A DNA stretch of 64,000 nucleotides, from the NCBI RefSeq assembly GCF_024362785.1, contig NZ_CP093301.1, positions 3,224,001 to 3,288,000 of the forward strand. Direction: 5' to 3'. This DNA is from Evansella sp. LMS18. Its GTDB lineage: Bacteria; Bacillota; Bacilli; Bacillales; Salisediminibacteriaceae. The notes beneath the pieces are model-generated. The model was given only the letters and a program-made list of their open reading frames with translations. It was not told the origin of the DNA and made no database searches. How positions within the stretch are numbered: the first letter of the stretch is position 1; each line of letters opens with the position of its first letter. Both the position numbers and the translations under genes were made by a program. Of the stretch, positions 48,583-58,296 are shown piece by piece.

Positions 48583-50367
48583 GTGAGCGAGAGAACACAT
48601 ATATGCGGAGAAGTAACAGAGCAGCTGACAGGAGAGAAAGTCCGCCTGCAAGGCTGGGTAAAAAAACGCCGGGACCTGGGGGAGCTGATTTTCATTGATC
48701 TCAGAGACCGTTCAGGATACGTGCAGATTGTTTTCAATGGAGAGAACAACCAACAGGCCCATGAAACCGCTGAAAAAATCAGAAACGAATATGTAATCGA
48801 AGTCTTTGGGTCAGTAGTTAAGAGAGATGAGGCAAACGTAAATGAAAAAATACCAACCGGCAGAGTGGAAGTGCTGGTAGATGAGGTGTCCATCTTAAAC
48901 GCAGCAAAAGGCTTGCCGTTTAACATAGAAGACAACGTGGAGGTTTCCGAGGATGTCAGGCTGAAATACCGTTACCTGGACCTGCGCCGCCCAAAAATGT
49001 ACGAAACGATGAAGCTGCGCAGCCGTACTACCAAATTTATACGTGACTTCTTAGATAATGAAGAGTTTATGGAAATGGAAACACCAATGCTGACAAAAAG
49101 TACACCAGAAGGAGCGCGTGATTACCTCGTCCCTTCCAGAGTCCATCCAGGGGAGTTTTATGCTCTTCCTCAGTCACCGCAGCTTTTTAAACAGCTTCTG
49201 ATGGTTTCAGGTTTTGAAAGATATTTTCAAATTACTCGTTGTTTCCGTGATGAGGATCTCCGGGCTGACCGCCAGCCTGAATTCACCCAGGTGGATATTG
49301 AGGCTTCTTTCCTTGGAAAAGAGAACTTGCTGGAAATGATGGAAACAATGATGGTTAAGCTGGTGAAGGAGCTGAAAGGCATTGAAGTAAAGGCTCCTTT
49401 CCAGCGTTTAACGTATGATGAAGCAATGAATCGCTTTGGCTCAGACAAACCTGACACAAGGTATGGAATGGAGCTTGTGGACATCTCCGAAACAGTTGAA
49501 GACAGTGGATTTAAAGTCTTTTCGAACACAGTGAAAAATGGCGGAGTGGTCAAAGGCATTTGTGTCAAAGGGGTAGCAGATCAATACTCCAGAAAAGATC
49601 TGGATAACCTTGGTTCCTTTGTTGAAATATACGGGGCAAAAGGACTTGCATGGCTTAAAGTGGAAGAGAACAACAGCCTGAAAGGCCCGATTGCCAAATT
49701 CTTCGACGAAACAGAAGCGGCCGGGCTTTGTGAGGCATTTGAAGCAGAAGCGGGAGATATCCTGTTCTTTGTTGCTGATAAAAAGAAAGTAGCATGGGAT
49801 GCTCTTGGCGCCCTGCGAATTAAATTTGCGAAGGAACTTGATCTTGTTGATCCTGAACAGTTTAACTTCCTTTGGGTTACTGAGTTCCCTCTCCTTTCTT
49901 ATGATGAGGAAGAAGGACGTTATCATGCGGAACACCACCCGTTCACACGTCCTGTGAAGGAAGACCAGGCTAAGCTTCTTGACGCACCTGAAGAAGTCAG
50001 GGCTGAGGCATATGACCTTGTATTAAATGGCTATGAACTTGGTGGTGGGTCCCAGAGAATTTACGAGCGGGAACTTCAGGAACAGATGTTTAAAGCATTA
50101 GGTTTTTCAGAGGAAGAGGCAAAGGACCAGTTTGGCTTCCTTCTTGACGCATTTGAATACGGAACGCCGCCTCATGGTGGTATTGCACTCGGTCTTGACC
50201 GTTTAGTTATGATCCTTGCAGGCAGAAGCAACTTACGGGAAACGATAGCATTTCCTAAGACAGCAAGCGCAAGCTGCCTGCTGACTAATGCCCCTGCAAA
50301 AGTCAGTGAGGCACAGCTGGAAGAGCTGTCCCTGACTATCAAGGAAAAAAGTAAAGATAAAGAATAG
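48583..50367 (+). CDS. aspS: Aspartyl-tRNA synthetase AspS
   Basis: 594 residues (B. subtilis 592). N-terminal OB-fold anticodon domain, class IIb motif 2 ([20 protein letters not shown]), the bacterial GAD insertion (about 290-420) and motif 3 ([16 protein letters not shown]). It charges tRNA-Asp. Whether it also charges tRNA-Asn cannot be read by eye. GTG 48583 follows AAAGGGG. A terminator follows at 50421-50452. Confidence 0.96.
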   Translation: MSERTHICGEVTEQLTGEKVRLQGWVKKRRDLGELIFIDLRDRSGYVQIVFNGENNQQAHETAEKIRNEYVIEVFGSVVKRDEANVNEKIPTGRVEVLVDEVSILNAAKGLPFNIEDNVEVSEDVRLKYRYLDLRRPKMYETMKLRSRTTKFIRDFLDNEEFMEMETPMLTKSTPEGARDYLVPSRVHPGEFYALPQSPQLFKQLLMVSGFERYFQITRCFRDEDLRADRQPEFTQVDIEASFLGKENLLEMMETMMVKLVKELKGIEVKAPFQRLTYDEAMNRFGSDKPDTRYGMELVDISETVEDSGFKVFSNTVKNGGVVKGICVKGVADQYSRKDLDNLGSFVEIYGAKGLAWLKVEENNSLKGPIAKFFDETEAAGLCEAFEAEAGDILFFVADKKKVAWDALGALRIKFAKELDLVDPEQFNFLWVTEFPLLSYDEEEGRYHAEHHPFTRPVKEDQAKLLDAPEEVRAEAYDLVLNGYELGGGSQRIYERELQEQMFKALGFSEEEAKDQFGFLLDAFEYGTPPHGGIALGLDRLVMILAGRSNLRETIAFPKTASASCLLTNAPAKVSEAQLEELSLTIKEKSKDKE

Positions 50368-50420
50368 TAATTTGTTTGTCCCTGTACGTAAAGCAGGTAT
50401 GGAATAAGTAAGATGAAAAG

Positions 50421-50452
50421 ACAGGTCTCTTTATAAAGAGGCCTGTTTTTTT
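50421..50452 (+). terminator. Terminator of hisS-aspS
   Basis: ACAGGTCTCTTT pairs with AAAGAGGCCTGT around two bases, then seven T. Confidence 0.92.
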
Positions 50453-50522
50453 GAACGGCGGCCAGCTTCGCAAGGAGTCTTTGATTAGCCAAAATTTACA
50501 TTTACTAACATAAGGGGGGAAT

Positions 50523-50980
50523 TTGCAGGACAAATCTGACAATCGTGAGGCTAATTTGTCCCGCAAAAATGATTTGCAGGACAAATTTCAGAAAGAAGGA
50601 AAAGATTTGTCCTGCAAAAACAAGTTAATTGTAAGGGTATTCCATTTCAGGTTGTTATTCAGGACAAATGCTTGGTTATCAGGAGGGATTTGTCCAGCAA
50701 ACAGATAATGCAGGACAAATCATGCTGTAGAAAGGCTAATTTGTCCCGCAAAAATGATTTGCAGGACAAATTTCAGAAAGAAGGAAAAGATTTGTCCTGT
50801 AAAACAAGTTAACTGTAAATATATTCTATTTCAGGTCGTTATTCAGGACAAATACTTGGTTATCAGGAAGAATTTGTCCAGCAAACAGATAATGCAGGAC
50901 AAATCTTGCTGTAGAAAGGCTAATTTGTCCCGCAAAAATGATTTGCAGGACAAATTTCAGGGAGAATATAAAATTAGTCC
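50523..50980. repeat. Array of eight hairpins within a 184-bp direct repeat
   Basis: GGACAAAT and its complement ATTTGTCC alternate strictly, 16 half-sites in all. The left sites start at 50528, 50579, 50662, 50713, 50764, 50846, 50897 and 50948. Seven loops are exactly 18 bases; the last, with a decayed right arm, is 17. Arms often extend to GCAGGACAAAT or 14 bp. Hairpin starts are 51 bases apart, or 82-83 at two places. The whole pattern repeats about every 184-185 bases (2.5 copies). No gene is called here; frames of 60-90 codons follow the repeat and lack ribosome sites. Confidence 0.95.
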
Positions 50981-51219
50981 TGCTTTTCATCTCTTTCCAA
51001 CACCATGTAAATATTTATAAGCCCTTATTAAAACAAAGCTGCCTCCCAATTCCTCTGGCTGACAATATACACTGTTCAAAAAATATTCAGTATTTTTTAA
51101 AAATGATGTTTATAATTAATAACACCGGGTATAATACCGTCAAACAAAGAATTATCAGACACTTATTTTAGTAACTTTCAATTAGATAAAAACAACATCC
51201 CATAATCGTTACTTATTTT

Positions 51220-51414
51220 AAGGGTCCTGTAGTGTACGATGTTCATCCAACGTTTTGAGCCAACACTTTTACATTGGGAGCACAGCGTTCCGGCAGGGAG
51301 AGCAGGCCTTTCATTAACATAGTGTGAGGAAGCTTGAATCGGCGGGCATGGCACCCACGTACTCAGGTCCAGGTTCAAAGCCAGGAAACCTGAAACGGCA
51401 CATATGGGATCCTT
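51220..51414 (+). ncRNA. ssrS: 6S RNA
   Basis: About 195 bases. The ends AAGGGTCC and GGATCCTT pair to close a long, interrupted rod. Inside are segments I recognise from Bacillus 6S-1 RNA: TTGAGCCAACA, GGCATGGCACCCAC, and GGTTCAAAGCCAGG followed by AACCTGAAACGGCACAT. In B. subtilis the 6S-1 gene (bsrA) also lies beside aspS. 6S RNA binds sigma-A RNA polymerase as a promoter mimic. CATAAT (51201-51206) is a possible -10. It ends before the bidirectional terminator at 51430-51470. The identification rests on memory of the family and on synteny. Confidence 0.82.
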
Positions 51415-51429
51415 AAATTAAAAGCTACA

Positions 51430-51470
51430 GAAAAGGCTTTACGCTTCCCCAGCCGGAAGTGTAAAGCCTC
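51430..51470. terminator. Terminator shared by 6S RNA and the RsfA-type gene
   Basis: AGGCTTTACGCTTCC pairs with GGAAGTGTAAAGCCT, with T-rich flanks on the plus side and TTTT on the minus side. Confidence 0.85.
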
Positions 51471-51474
51471 TTTC

Positions 51475-52194
51475 TTATTTCGCAATTTTTTCCAGGTTGC
51501 CGTTTTTATCCATTCTGAATTTTGGAGAATGGTGCTCCTCCGGTTCTTCTTCAAGAAGGGCCATCCTTCTTGCACGATTCATAATCTGAATAATGGATTG
51601 ATAGTCTTCTTCAATAATCTGGTGCTCTTCCTGAAGTTTATTTAAGTGTGCTTCAAGATTTTTAACTTTTTCCGTTAGTTCATTATTTTTGAGTTTTAGA
51701 GCTTCATTTTCCTGCTTAAGCAAGCTTTCCTGATATCCGTTGCCGCTCATTTTCTGCAGGAATCTGATTACATCTTTTAATGTAATCTCTTTTTCCTCTG
51801 TCACAGCAGCAGGAGGAGGAGTTACAGATGCAACGGTAGGAGTTACAGATGCAACGGTAGGAGTTACAGATGCACTCTCCATGGCTTCGGCTGGTTTGAA
51901 TAACTGAGGCTCGGGCTGTTGTGGAGCTGAATATGCTGCCACTGGCTTCGACTGGTATGCCAGCTGGCGTTTTCTGTCTTTTCGATGCTTTTTTGCTAGT
52001 TTGATTGCATCGTCATACTTATCTCTTACAACTGCATTCCATCGGAAGCCGCATGCTGCTGAAGTGCGGTTCAGAGCATCTCCCACCTCGTCAAATGCTT
52101 TTAATTGAGTACTGCCTTCACGAATATGTCGAAGCACTGTTTCTGCCAATAATAGATCATCTTCTTCTGACCATGCGTCCTGTCTGACTTTCAT
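51475..52194 (-). CDS. RsfA family prespore transcription regulator
   Basis: 239 residues. Residues 1-60 form a Myb/SANT-like DNA-binding domain (RQDAWSEEDDLLLAETVLRHIREG and NRTSAACGFRWNAVVR) typical of RsfA/YlbO proteins, which tune sigma-F/G genes in the forespore. A linker with three tandem copies of a 21-bp repeat (peptide SVTPTVA, DNA near 51811-51875) is followed by a C-terminal coiled coil (about 165-215). ATG 52194 follows AAAGGA; longer upstream frames lack a signal. In B. subtilis yrvM occupies this position, so the locus differs. Confidence 0.85.
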   Translation of the reverse strand: MKVRQDAWSEEDDLLLAETVLRHIREGSTQLKAFDEVGDALNRTSAACGFRWNAVVRDKYDDAIKLAKKHRKDRKRQLAYQSKPVAAYSAPQQPEPQLFKPAEAMESASVTPTVASVTPTVASVTPPPAAVTEEKEITLKDVIRFLQKMSGNGYQESLLKQENEALKLKNNELTEKVKNLEAHLNKLQEEHQIIEEDYQSIIQIMNRARRMALLEEEPEEHHSPKFRMDKNGNLEKIAK

Positions 52195-52314
52195 AATGTC
52201 CAATCCTTTCTTATTCATAGACTTTGCTAAAAATGAATTTACTAATAAGATGGACATTATGTTTAAAAAATATACCATTCTACTGGAAACTTCAGAGTTT
52301 TGCTCAGAATCTGT

Positions 52315-53649
52315 CTATTTATCTCTTTCCCTCTGCTGGCGCATTTTATAATAATCAAGCCTTTTCTGCACCGTTTTTTCATAGCCGTTTGCTGAGGGAG
52401 AATAAAACTGTTTTGAAACCAGGTGATCCGGCAAGTACTGCTGGGGAACATAATTATGTTCAAAATTATGAGGATATTTGTACCCCTCACCGTGACCAAG
52501 CTTTGAAGCTCCTTTATAATGGGCATCCCGTAAATGGAGAGGGACTTCTCCTGTTCTTTCTTTTTCCACAGTGCTTAGTGCGGCGTCTATTCCGCTGATG
52601 ACGGCGTTGCTTTTCGGCGCTGTGGCCAGGTAAATCGCAGCCTCGGCAAGAGGGATGCGGGCTTCAGGCATACCGATGAATTCAACTGCATACGCAGCGG
52701 ACTGAGCGATCAAAAGCGCGTTTGGGTCTGCCATTCCTATATCTTCCGCTGCATGTACATAAAGTCTCCGGGCAATAAAACGAGGATCTTCACCTGCATA
52801 AATCATTTTTGCCAGCCAGTAGAGGACTGCATCCGGATCGGAACCGCGGATACTTTTTATAAAAGCAGACACAGTATCATAATGCTGGTCGCCTGTTTTA
52901 TCGTATTTTACTATTCTTTGCTGAATGGAGGCCTCAGCGGTTTCCGTATCAATAACTATCTTACCTTCATCGTTTGGATCCGTCGTCAGGATGGCCAGTT
53001 CCAGAGCATTAAGGGCAGTTCGGGCATCCCCGTTTGAAACGTTAACAACATGGCTTAATGCTCTGTCTTCAATGTCAATATCGTATTCCCCGAAGCCTCT
53101 TTCCTTGTCTTTTACCGCTTTCAGGAGCACTTCTTTTATTTCCTCGTCTGTAAGTGACTGGAGCCTGAACAGTCTGGAGCGGGAAAGAAGGGCCGGATTC
53201 ACTTCAAACATTGGGTTTTCAGTGGTCGCCCCGATGAGGATAACCGTCCCGTCTTCCACGGATGGAAGGAGTGCGTCCTGCTGTCCTTTATTAAAGCGGT
53301 GGATCTCGTCGATAAAAAGCACTGTTTTTTCTTTATCATACTTCAGGCGCTCTTTGGCGCGCTGAACTATTTCCCTTACATCTTTGATACCTGCTGTTAC
53401 TGCATTCAGCTGTTCAAAACGGGCTGAAGTCGTATTCGCGATTACCTTAGCGAGAGTGGTTTTTCCTGTGCCGGGAGGTCCGTAAAAAATCATCGGTGTT
53501 AACCGGTCAGCTTCAATAGCCCTTCTCAGAAGGGTTCCCTGTCCCACAATTTCTTTTTGCCCAATAACTTCATCTATTGTTCTCGGCCGCATTCTCGCAG
53601 CAAGTGGCCCTTTCGGCGTATCTTTTTCGGAGTGGTCGAATAAATCCAT
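52315..53649 (-). CDS. rarA: Replication-associated recombination ATPase RarA
   Basis: 444 residues (B. subtilis 421). Walker A IFYGPPGTGKTT, Walker [19 protein letters not shown] sensor and the C-terminal tetramerisation domain with RLYVHAAEDIGMADP. It is the MgsA/WRNIP1 relative acting at stalled forks. ATG 53649 follows CAGGAG by eight bases; an ATG nine codons further up overlaps no site. The C-terminus is Lys/Arg/Gln-rich. Confidence 0.94.
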   Translation of the reverse strand: MDLFDHSEKDTPKGPLAARMRPRTIDEVIGQKEIVGQGTLLRRAIEADRLTPMIFYGPPGTGKTTLAKVIANTTSARFEQLNAVTAGIKDVREIVQRAKERLKYDKEKTVLFIDEIHRFNKGQQDALLPSVEDGTVILIGATTENPMFEVNPALLSRSRLFRLQSLTDEEIKEVLLKAVKDKERGFGEYDIDIEDRALSHVVNVSNGDARTALNALELAILTTDPNDEGKIVIDTETAEASIQQRIVKYDKTGDQHYDTVSAFIKSIRGSDPDAVLYWLAKMIYAGEDPRFIARRLYVHAAEDIGMADPNALLIAQSAAYAVEFIGMPEARIPLAEAAIYLATAPKSNAVISGIDAALSTVEKERTGEVPLHLRDAHYKGASKLGHGEGYKYPHNFEHNYVPQQYLPDHLVSKQFYSPSANGYEKTVQKRLDYYKMRQQRERDK

Positions 53650-53731
53650 TTCATACTCTCCTGTCTGTATATTCATTATAATCTGGTTTTGATAAACCTT
53701 GAGTTAACTCAATTTTAGTACGAGTATTTCC

Positions 53732-53891
53732 TTAAAATGTTGCTTTGTTGTTCGATTTACGCTTCAGACGGACGCGTTCTGCGGGCACGGCTTCAACTAA
53801 TTTTTGCCGGCTATACGCCGTCAAAAATGGATTTTCAGCTCGCGCTATTCCCGCCAGAGTCGCCGTCTTGCGCTGCAATCGATAAGTCATG
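53732..53891 (+). repeat. Dispersed element copy C, internally deleted
   Basis: About 160 bases matching the left 125 and right 35 bases of copies A and B. The middle, including the satellite insertion point, is missing. It lies upstream of rarA (minus) and of the yczE-like gene (plus), a divergent promoter region. The central hairpin GCCGGC-type arm is partly kept. Confidence 0.82.
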
Positions 53892-53923
53892 AAGAGACAG
53901 TCTTGAGCTGTTTTCTCCAATCA

Positions 53924-53955
53924 ACATACATGTATGTATCTTATCACCATGATAA
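53924..53955. promoter_or_regulatory. Two operator-like palindromes
   Basis: ACATACATGTATGT (53924-53937) is a perfect 14-bp palindrome, followed by TTATC-ACCAT-GATAA (53941-53955). Both lie just upstream of the extended -10 promoter of the yczE-cymR unit. Confidence 0.4.
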
Positions 53956-53972
53956 CGATGATTCCATTTCTA

Positions 53973-53981
53973 TGCTATAAT
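53973..53981 (+). promoter_or_regulatory. Extended -10 promoter of the yczE-like/cymR operon
   Basis: TGCTATAAT matches an extended -10 (TGn plus perfect TATAAT). No strong -35 is seen. The transcript would start about 50 bases before the TTG start. Confidence 0.5.
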
Positions 53982-54038
53982 TGAAAAGGTATATAAGGTA
54001 AACGGAAAATTCAGGGAACAGAGAAGAGGGAGACGAGA

Positions 54039-54698
54039 TTGAGAGGTTTACAGACAGAGAAACAGACCGACTTTAGATTATTGTTCCGGTGGGGGATATT
54101 TATCATTGGATTGATAATTATGAGCTTAGGCATTTCATTAACGATTCTTGCAGGACTGGGAAGCGCTCCTTGGGATGTGCTTCACATTGGCCTGACTGAA
54201 CAGCTGGGATTGACGGTAGGCACCTGGACGATCATTATGGGTTTCCTTCTGTTAGTTGCTGCGACGATTTTGACGAAAGAGAAACCGAAACTCGGAGCTT
54301 ACCTTAATATGCTCCTTGTAGGATTGTTCGTTGATTTTTTCCTGTTTGTTCTTCCACAGCCTGACGTTCTGCTTGTTCAGGCTTTAATGCTTACATCTGG
54401 AATTCTTGTTATGGGTTTCGGAATAGGCGTTTATATTTCTCCGCAGTGCGGAGCAGGCCCCAGGGACAGCCTTATGCTCGCAGTAGCTGAAAGGACCCGT
54501 TTTACAGTAGCCCAGGTGAGGGTTACAATGGAAGTAATTGTGCTCTTCTTCGGCTGGCTGTTAGGAGGGCCGGTGTTTATCGGTACGATTTTATTCAGTC
54601 TCACAATCGGGCATGTGACAGGTGTCTCACTGACATGGTGCAGAACCTGGGTAGACCGGCGTATGGAAAGAGGGATTAAAATTGAAAATATCAACTAA
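54039..54698 (+). CDS. YczE/YitT-like integral membrane protein
   Basis: 219 residues with five to six spans. LAGLGSAPWDVLHIGL and GAGPRDSLMLA are the paired motifs of the YczE family (COG2364). Function is poorly known; B. subtilis YczE affects lipopeptide production. TTG 54039 follows GAGGGAG. Its end overlaps cymR by 17 bases, so cymR translation may depend on it. This gene is not beside cymR in B. subtilis. Confidence 0.85.
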   Translation: MRGLQTEKQTDFRLLFRWGIFIIGLIIMSLGISLTILAGLGSAPWDVLHIGLTEQLGLTVGTWTIIMGFLLLVAATILTKEKPKLGAYLNMLLVGLFVDFFLFVLPQPDVLLVQALMLTSGILVMGFGIGVYISPQCGAGPRDSLMLAVAERTRFTVAQVRVTMEVIVLFFGWLLGGPVFIGTILFSLTIGHVTGVSLTWCRTWVDRRMERGIKIENIN

Positions 54699-55101
54699 AG
54701 GCAGATACGGTTTAACAATAATGATGGCACTGGCGAAAAAATACGGGGAAGGCCCTGTCTCGTTAAAATCCATTGCCAAGGAACATAATTTATCTGAGCA
54801 TTATCTTGAACAGCTTATCGCTCCGCTTAGAAATGCGACTCTGGTTAAAAGCGTCCGCGGTGCATACGGGGGATATATGCTGACAAAGGCACCTGAGGAA
54901 ATAACTGCAGGCGATATAATCCGGGTGCTTGAAGGCCCTATAAGCCCGGTGGAAGTGATGGATGACGAAGAACCTGCGAAGCGGGATTTATGGATAAAAA
55001 TCAGAGATGCTGTAAAAGATGTACTTGACAGCACCACACTGGCTGACCTTGCAGATTACGAGGGAGAAGGGGATCAGGAATACTATATGTTTTATATTTG
55101 A
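54682..55101 (+). CDS. cymR: Rrf2-family cysteine metabolism repressor CymR
   Basis: 139 residues (B. subtilis 138), nearly identical over long blocks (MKISTKGRYGLTIM, LSEHYLEQL, GAYGGY, LEGPISPVEV). Winged helix N-terminus, and no cysteine at all, which separates it from the Fe-S regulator IscR. CymR with CysK represses sulfur-uptake genes. TTG 54682 lies inside the yczE-like gene after AAAGAGGG. iscS follows. Confidence 0.95.
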   Translation: MKISTKGRYGLTIMMALAKKYGEGPVSLKSIAKEHNLSEHYLEQLIAPLRNATLVKSVRGAYGGYMLTKAPEEITAGDIIRVLEGPISPVEVMDDEEPAKRDLWIKIRDAVKDVLDSTTLADLADYEGEGDQEYYMFYI

Positions 55102-55224
55102 CAGGGCAGAACGGCCTGTTAAAGTGAGCGGGGGGATGGTGAATGGATTTCATCAAAACACCTCGCTTTTCTTTTTGGTGAAAAACATGTATTCTTATTA
55201 AAGCTAATTACAGAGGTGGAAAAA

Positions 55225-56364
55225 ATGAAACATATTTATCTTGATCATGCGGCAACATCTCCTGTTCACCCGGAAGTTTTTGAAGCAATGAAGCCGTATT
55301 ATGAAACTAAATTTGGCAACCCGTCAAGCATCCATCACTTTGGAAGAGAAGCAAGGCGGGGGCTTGACGAAGCACGTGAATATATAGCAAAGTCCATCGG
55401 AGCATCGTTTGAAGAAATCATCTTTACAAGCGGCGGGACGGAGGCGGACAACCTGGCTATTATAGGTTATTCCATGGCTCATAAAAATAAGGGGAAGCAC
55501 CTGATAACCACAAAGGTAGAGCACCATGGTGTCCTCCATGCTTTTGAATACCTGGAAAAACAAGGGTTTGAAGTTACGTATACAGATGTTGATGAAAATG
55601 GCTCAGTCAGTCCTGAGGCCATTGAAAGAGAACTGCGGGAAGACACGATACTTGTATCCTGTATGTTTGGAAATAATGAAGTGGGGACTGTTCAGCCAGT
55701 GAAAGAAATAGGCAGAGTGCTCTCGGAGCATGAAGCTGTTTTTCACACAGATGCTGTTCAGGCCTTTGGCATTGAGGAAATAGATGTGAATGAGATTCAG
55801 GCTGACTTCCTTGCCTGTTCCGCCCACAAAGTAAACGGGCCAAAAGGGATTGGCTTTTTGTACGCAAAATCCGGTCTCACTTTTAACCCATTGCTTTACG
55901 GTGGGGAGCAGGAAAGGAAAAGAAGAGCAGGAACGGAAAACGTTGCTGCCGCTGCAGGGTTTAAAAAAGCAGTTGAGATTGCTTTAGGAGAACGGCAGGA
56001 CAGACGCAGAATTTATGAAGGTTACCGGCAGGCAATCCTTCAGACCCTCACCCAGGAGGAGGTTCCCTATGAGATAAACGGGGACACTGAAAACTATCTG
56101 CCTCATATTCTGAACCTTAGTTTTCCAGGCATAAATGTAGAATCATTGCTCATGAATCTCGATCTGGAAGGGGTGGCAGTTTCCAGCGGATCAGCTTGTA
56201 CAGCAGGAAGCATTGACCCTTCCCATGTGCTCACTGCCATGTGTGAGGACGAATCGAGAAGCCATTCAGCGATCAGGTTCAGCTTTGGCTATGGGCTTTC
56301 TGAAGATGATGTCAACACAGCAGCGCTAAAAACAGCCCAGGTTGTAAAGAGACTCATGAAATAA
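55225..56364 (+). CDS. iscS: Cysteine desulfurase IscS (YrvO type)
   Basis: 379 residues. PLP-binding Lys in SAHKVNGPKG near residue 200 and the reactive Cys in SSGSACTAGS near 324. It supplies persulfide sulfur, with the following mnmA indicating tRNA thiolation as a main sink. ATG 55225 lies eight bases after GAGG; the in-frame GTG 55216 is part of that site. The cymR-iscS-mnmA order is conserved in Bacillus. Confidence 0.94.
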   Translation: MKHIYLDHAATSPVHPEVFEAMKPYYETKFGNPSSIHHFGREARRGLDEAREYIAKSIGASFEEIIFTSGGTEADNLAIIGYSMAHKNKGKHLITTKVEHHGVLHAFEYLEKQGFEVTYTDVDENGSVSPEAIERELREDTILVSCMFGNNEVGTVQPVKEIGRVLSEHEAVFHTDAVQAFGIEEIDVNEIQADFLACSAHKVNGPKGIGFLYAKSGLTFNPLLYGGEQERKRRAGTENVAAAAGFKKAVEIALGERQDRRRIYEGYRQAILQTLTQEEVPYEINGDTENYLPHILNLSFPGINVESLLMNLDLEGVAVSSGSACTAGSIDPSHVLTAMCEDESRSHSAIRFSFGYGLSEDDVNTAALKTAQVVKRLMK

Positions 56365-56407
56365 AGCGAATCCTATAACAGCATCAACTCAGAATAACAG
56401 ACAGTAA

Positions 56408-57538
<1,131 letters not shown>

Positions 57539-57606
57539 TGAACTTGTCAGTCCTTTTTCCACGTCCGGACCAGGAATACAGATGAGAACAAAAAAGGAGC
57601 TAAACG

Positions 57607-58278
57607 ATGAGCACAGATAAAAATGAACTTGCAGTGAAAGAAATGAGAGAAGGAAATATCGAACAGGCAGCAAAATTATTAAATGAAGCGATCGAAGAAA
57701 ACCCAAAAGATGCGGTGGCCTACACTAATTTCGGCAACCTGCTGACAGCAGTAGGGGAAAATGAGAAAGCACTAATTTTTTACAATAAAGCAATTGAACT
57801 GGATAAAGATCTTGCCACAGCCTATTACGGAAAGGGCAATCTGCTGTATAATAATGAGAAATACGTCGAAGCAATTGATGCGTACCAGGAAGCCCTGAAC
57901 AAAGGCCTGAATGAAGGTGACGTTTATTACATGCTCGGTATGAGTTTTTACCAGCATGGTGATCTTGGTAGAGCCCTTCCCGGCCTTCAGCGGGCGGCAG
58001 AACTGAACCCGGAAGATACAGAGGCGAAATTTCAGTACGGGCTTACTCTTGCCCAGCTGGAACAGATCGATGAAGCGATTCGGGTACTTAACGAAGTGAT
58101 TGAACTGGATGAGAATCATGCAGACAGCTATTTCAACTTAGGTGTAGCATACACGTATAAACAAGAGCTGGAAGAAGCGCTTCGCATGTTTGACAAGGCA
58201 CTTGAGATTCAGCCTGATCACATGCTCAGTGCCAACGGAAAAAAACAGGTTGAACAGTTGCTTGAACAAGGCGAGTAA
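57607..58278 (+). CDS. TPR repeat protein (YrrB-like)
   Basis: 223 residues made of about six tetratricopeptide repeats (AYTNFGNLL, AYYGKGNLLY, VYYMLGMSFY, AKFQYGLTL, SYFNLGVAYTY). No signal peptide or membrane span is seen. It is a soluble scaffold whose partners are unknown. It lies between mnmA and recD2, as B. subtilis yrrB does. The start follows AAAGGAG. Confidence 0.92.
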   Translation: MSTDKNELAVKEMREGNIEQAAKLLNEAIEENPKDAVAYTNFGNLLTAVGENEKALIFYNKAIELDKDLATAYYGKGNLLYNNEKYVEAIDAYQEALNKGLNEGDVYYMLGMSFYQHGDLGRALPGLQRAAELNPEDTEAKFQYGLTLAQLEQIDEAIRVLNEVIELDENHADSYFNLGVAYTYKQELEEALRMFDKALEIQPDHMLSANGKKQVEQLLEQGE

Positions 58279-58296
58279 TAGAAAGAAGGTTTTTAC

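Noticed and set aside
50523-51171. Short plus-strand frames of 61-88 codons across the hairpin array
   Set aside because: Their peptides (for example repeated SRKNDLQDKF) simply follow the DNA repeat, and no ribosome sites precede them.
51178-51378. 66-codon minus-strand frame opposite the 6S RNA region
   Set aside because: The region is better explained as a structured RNA on the plus strand; the frame has no start signal.
53732-53920. 62-codon minus-strand frame within element copy C
   Set aside because: Same repeat-derived peptide as in copy B with an altered N-terminus and no start signal.
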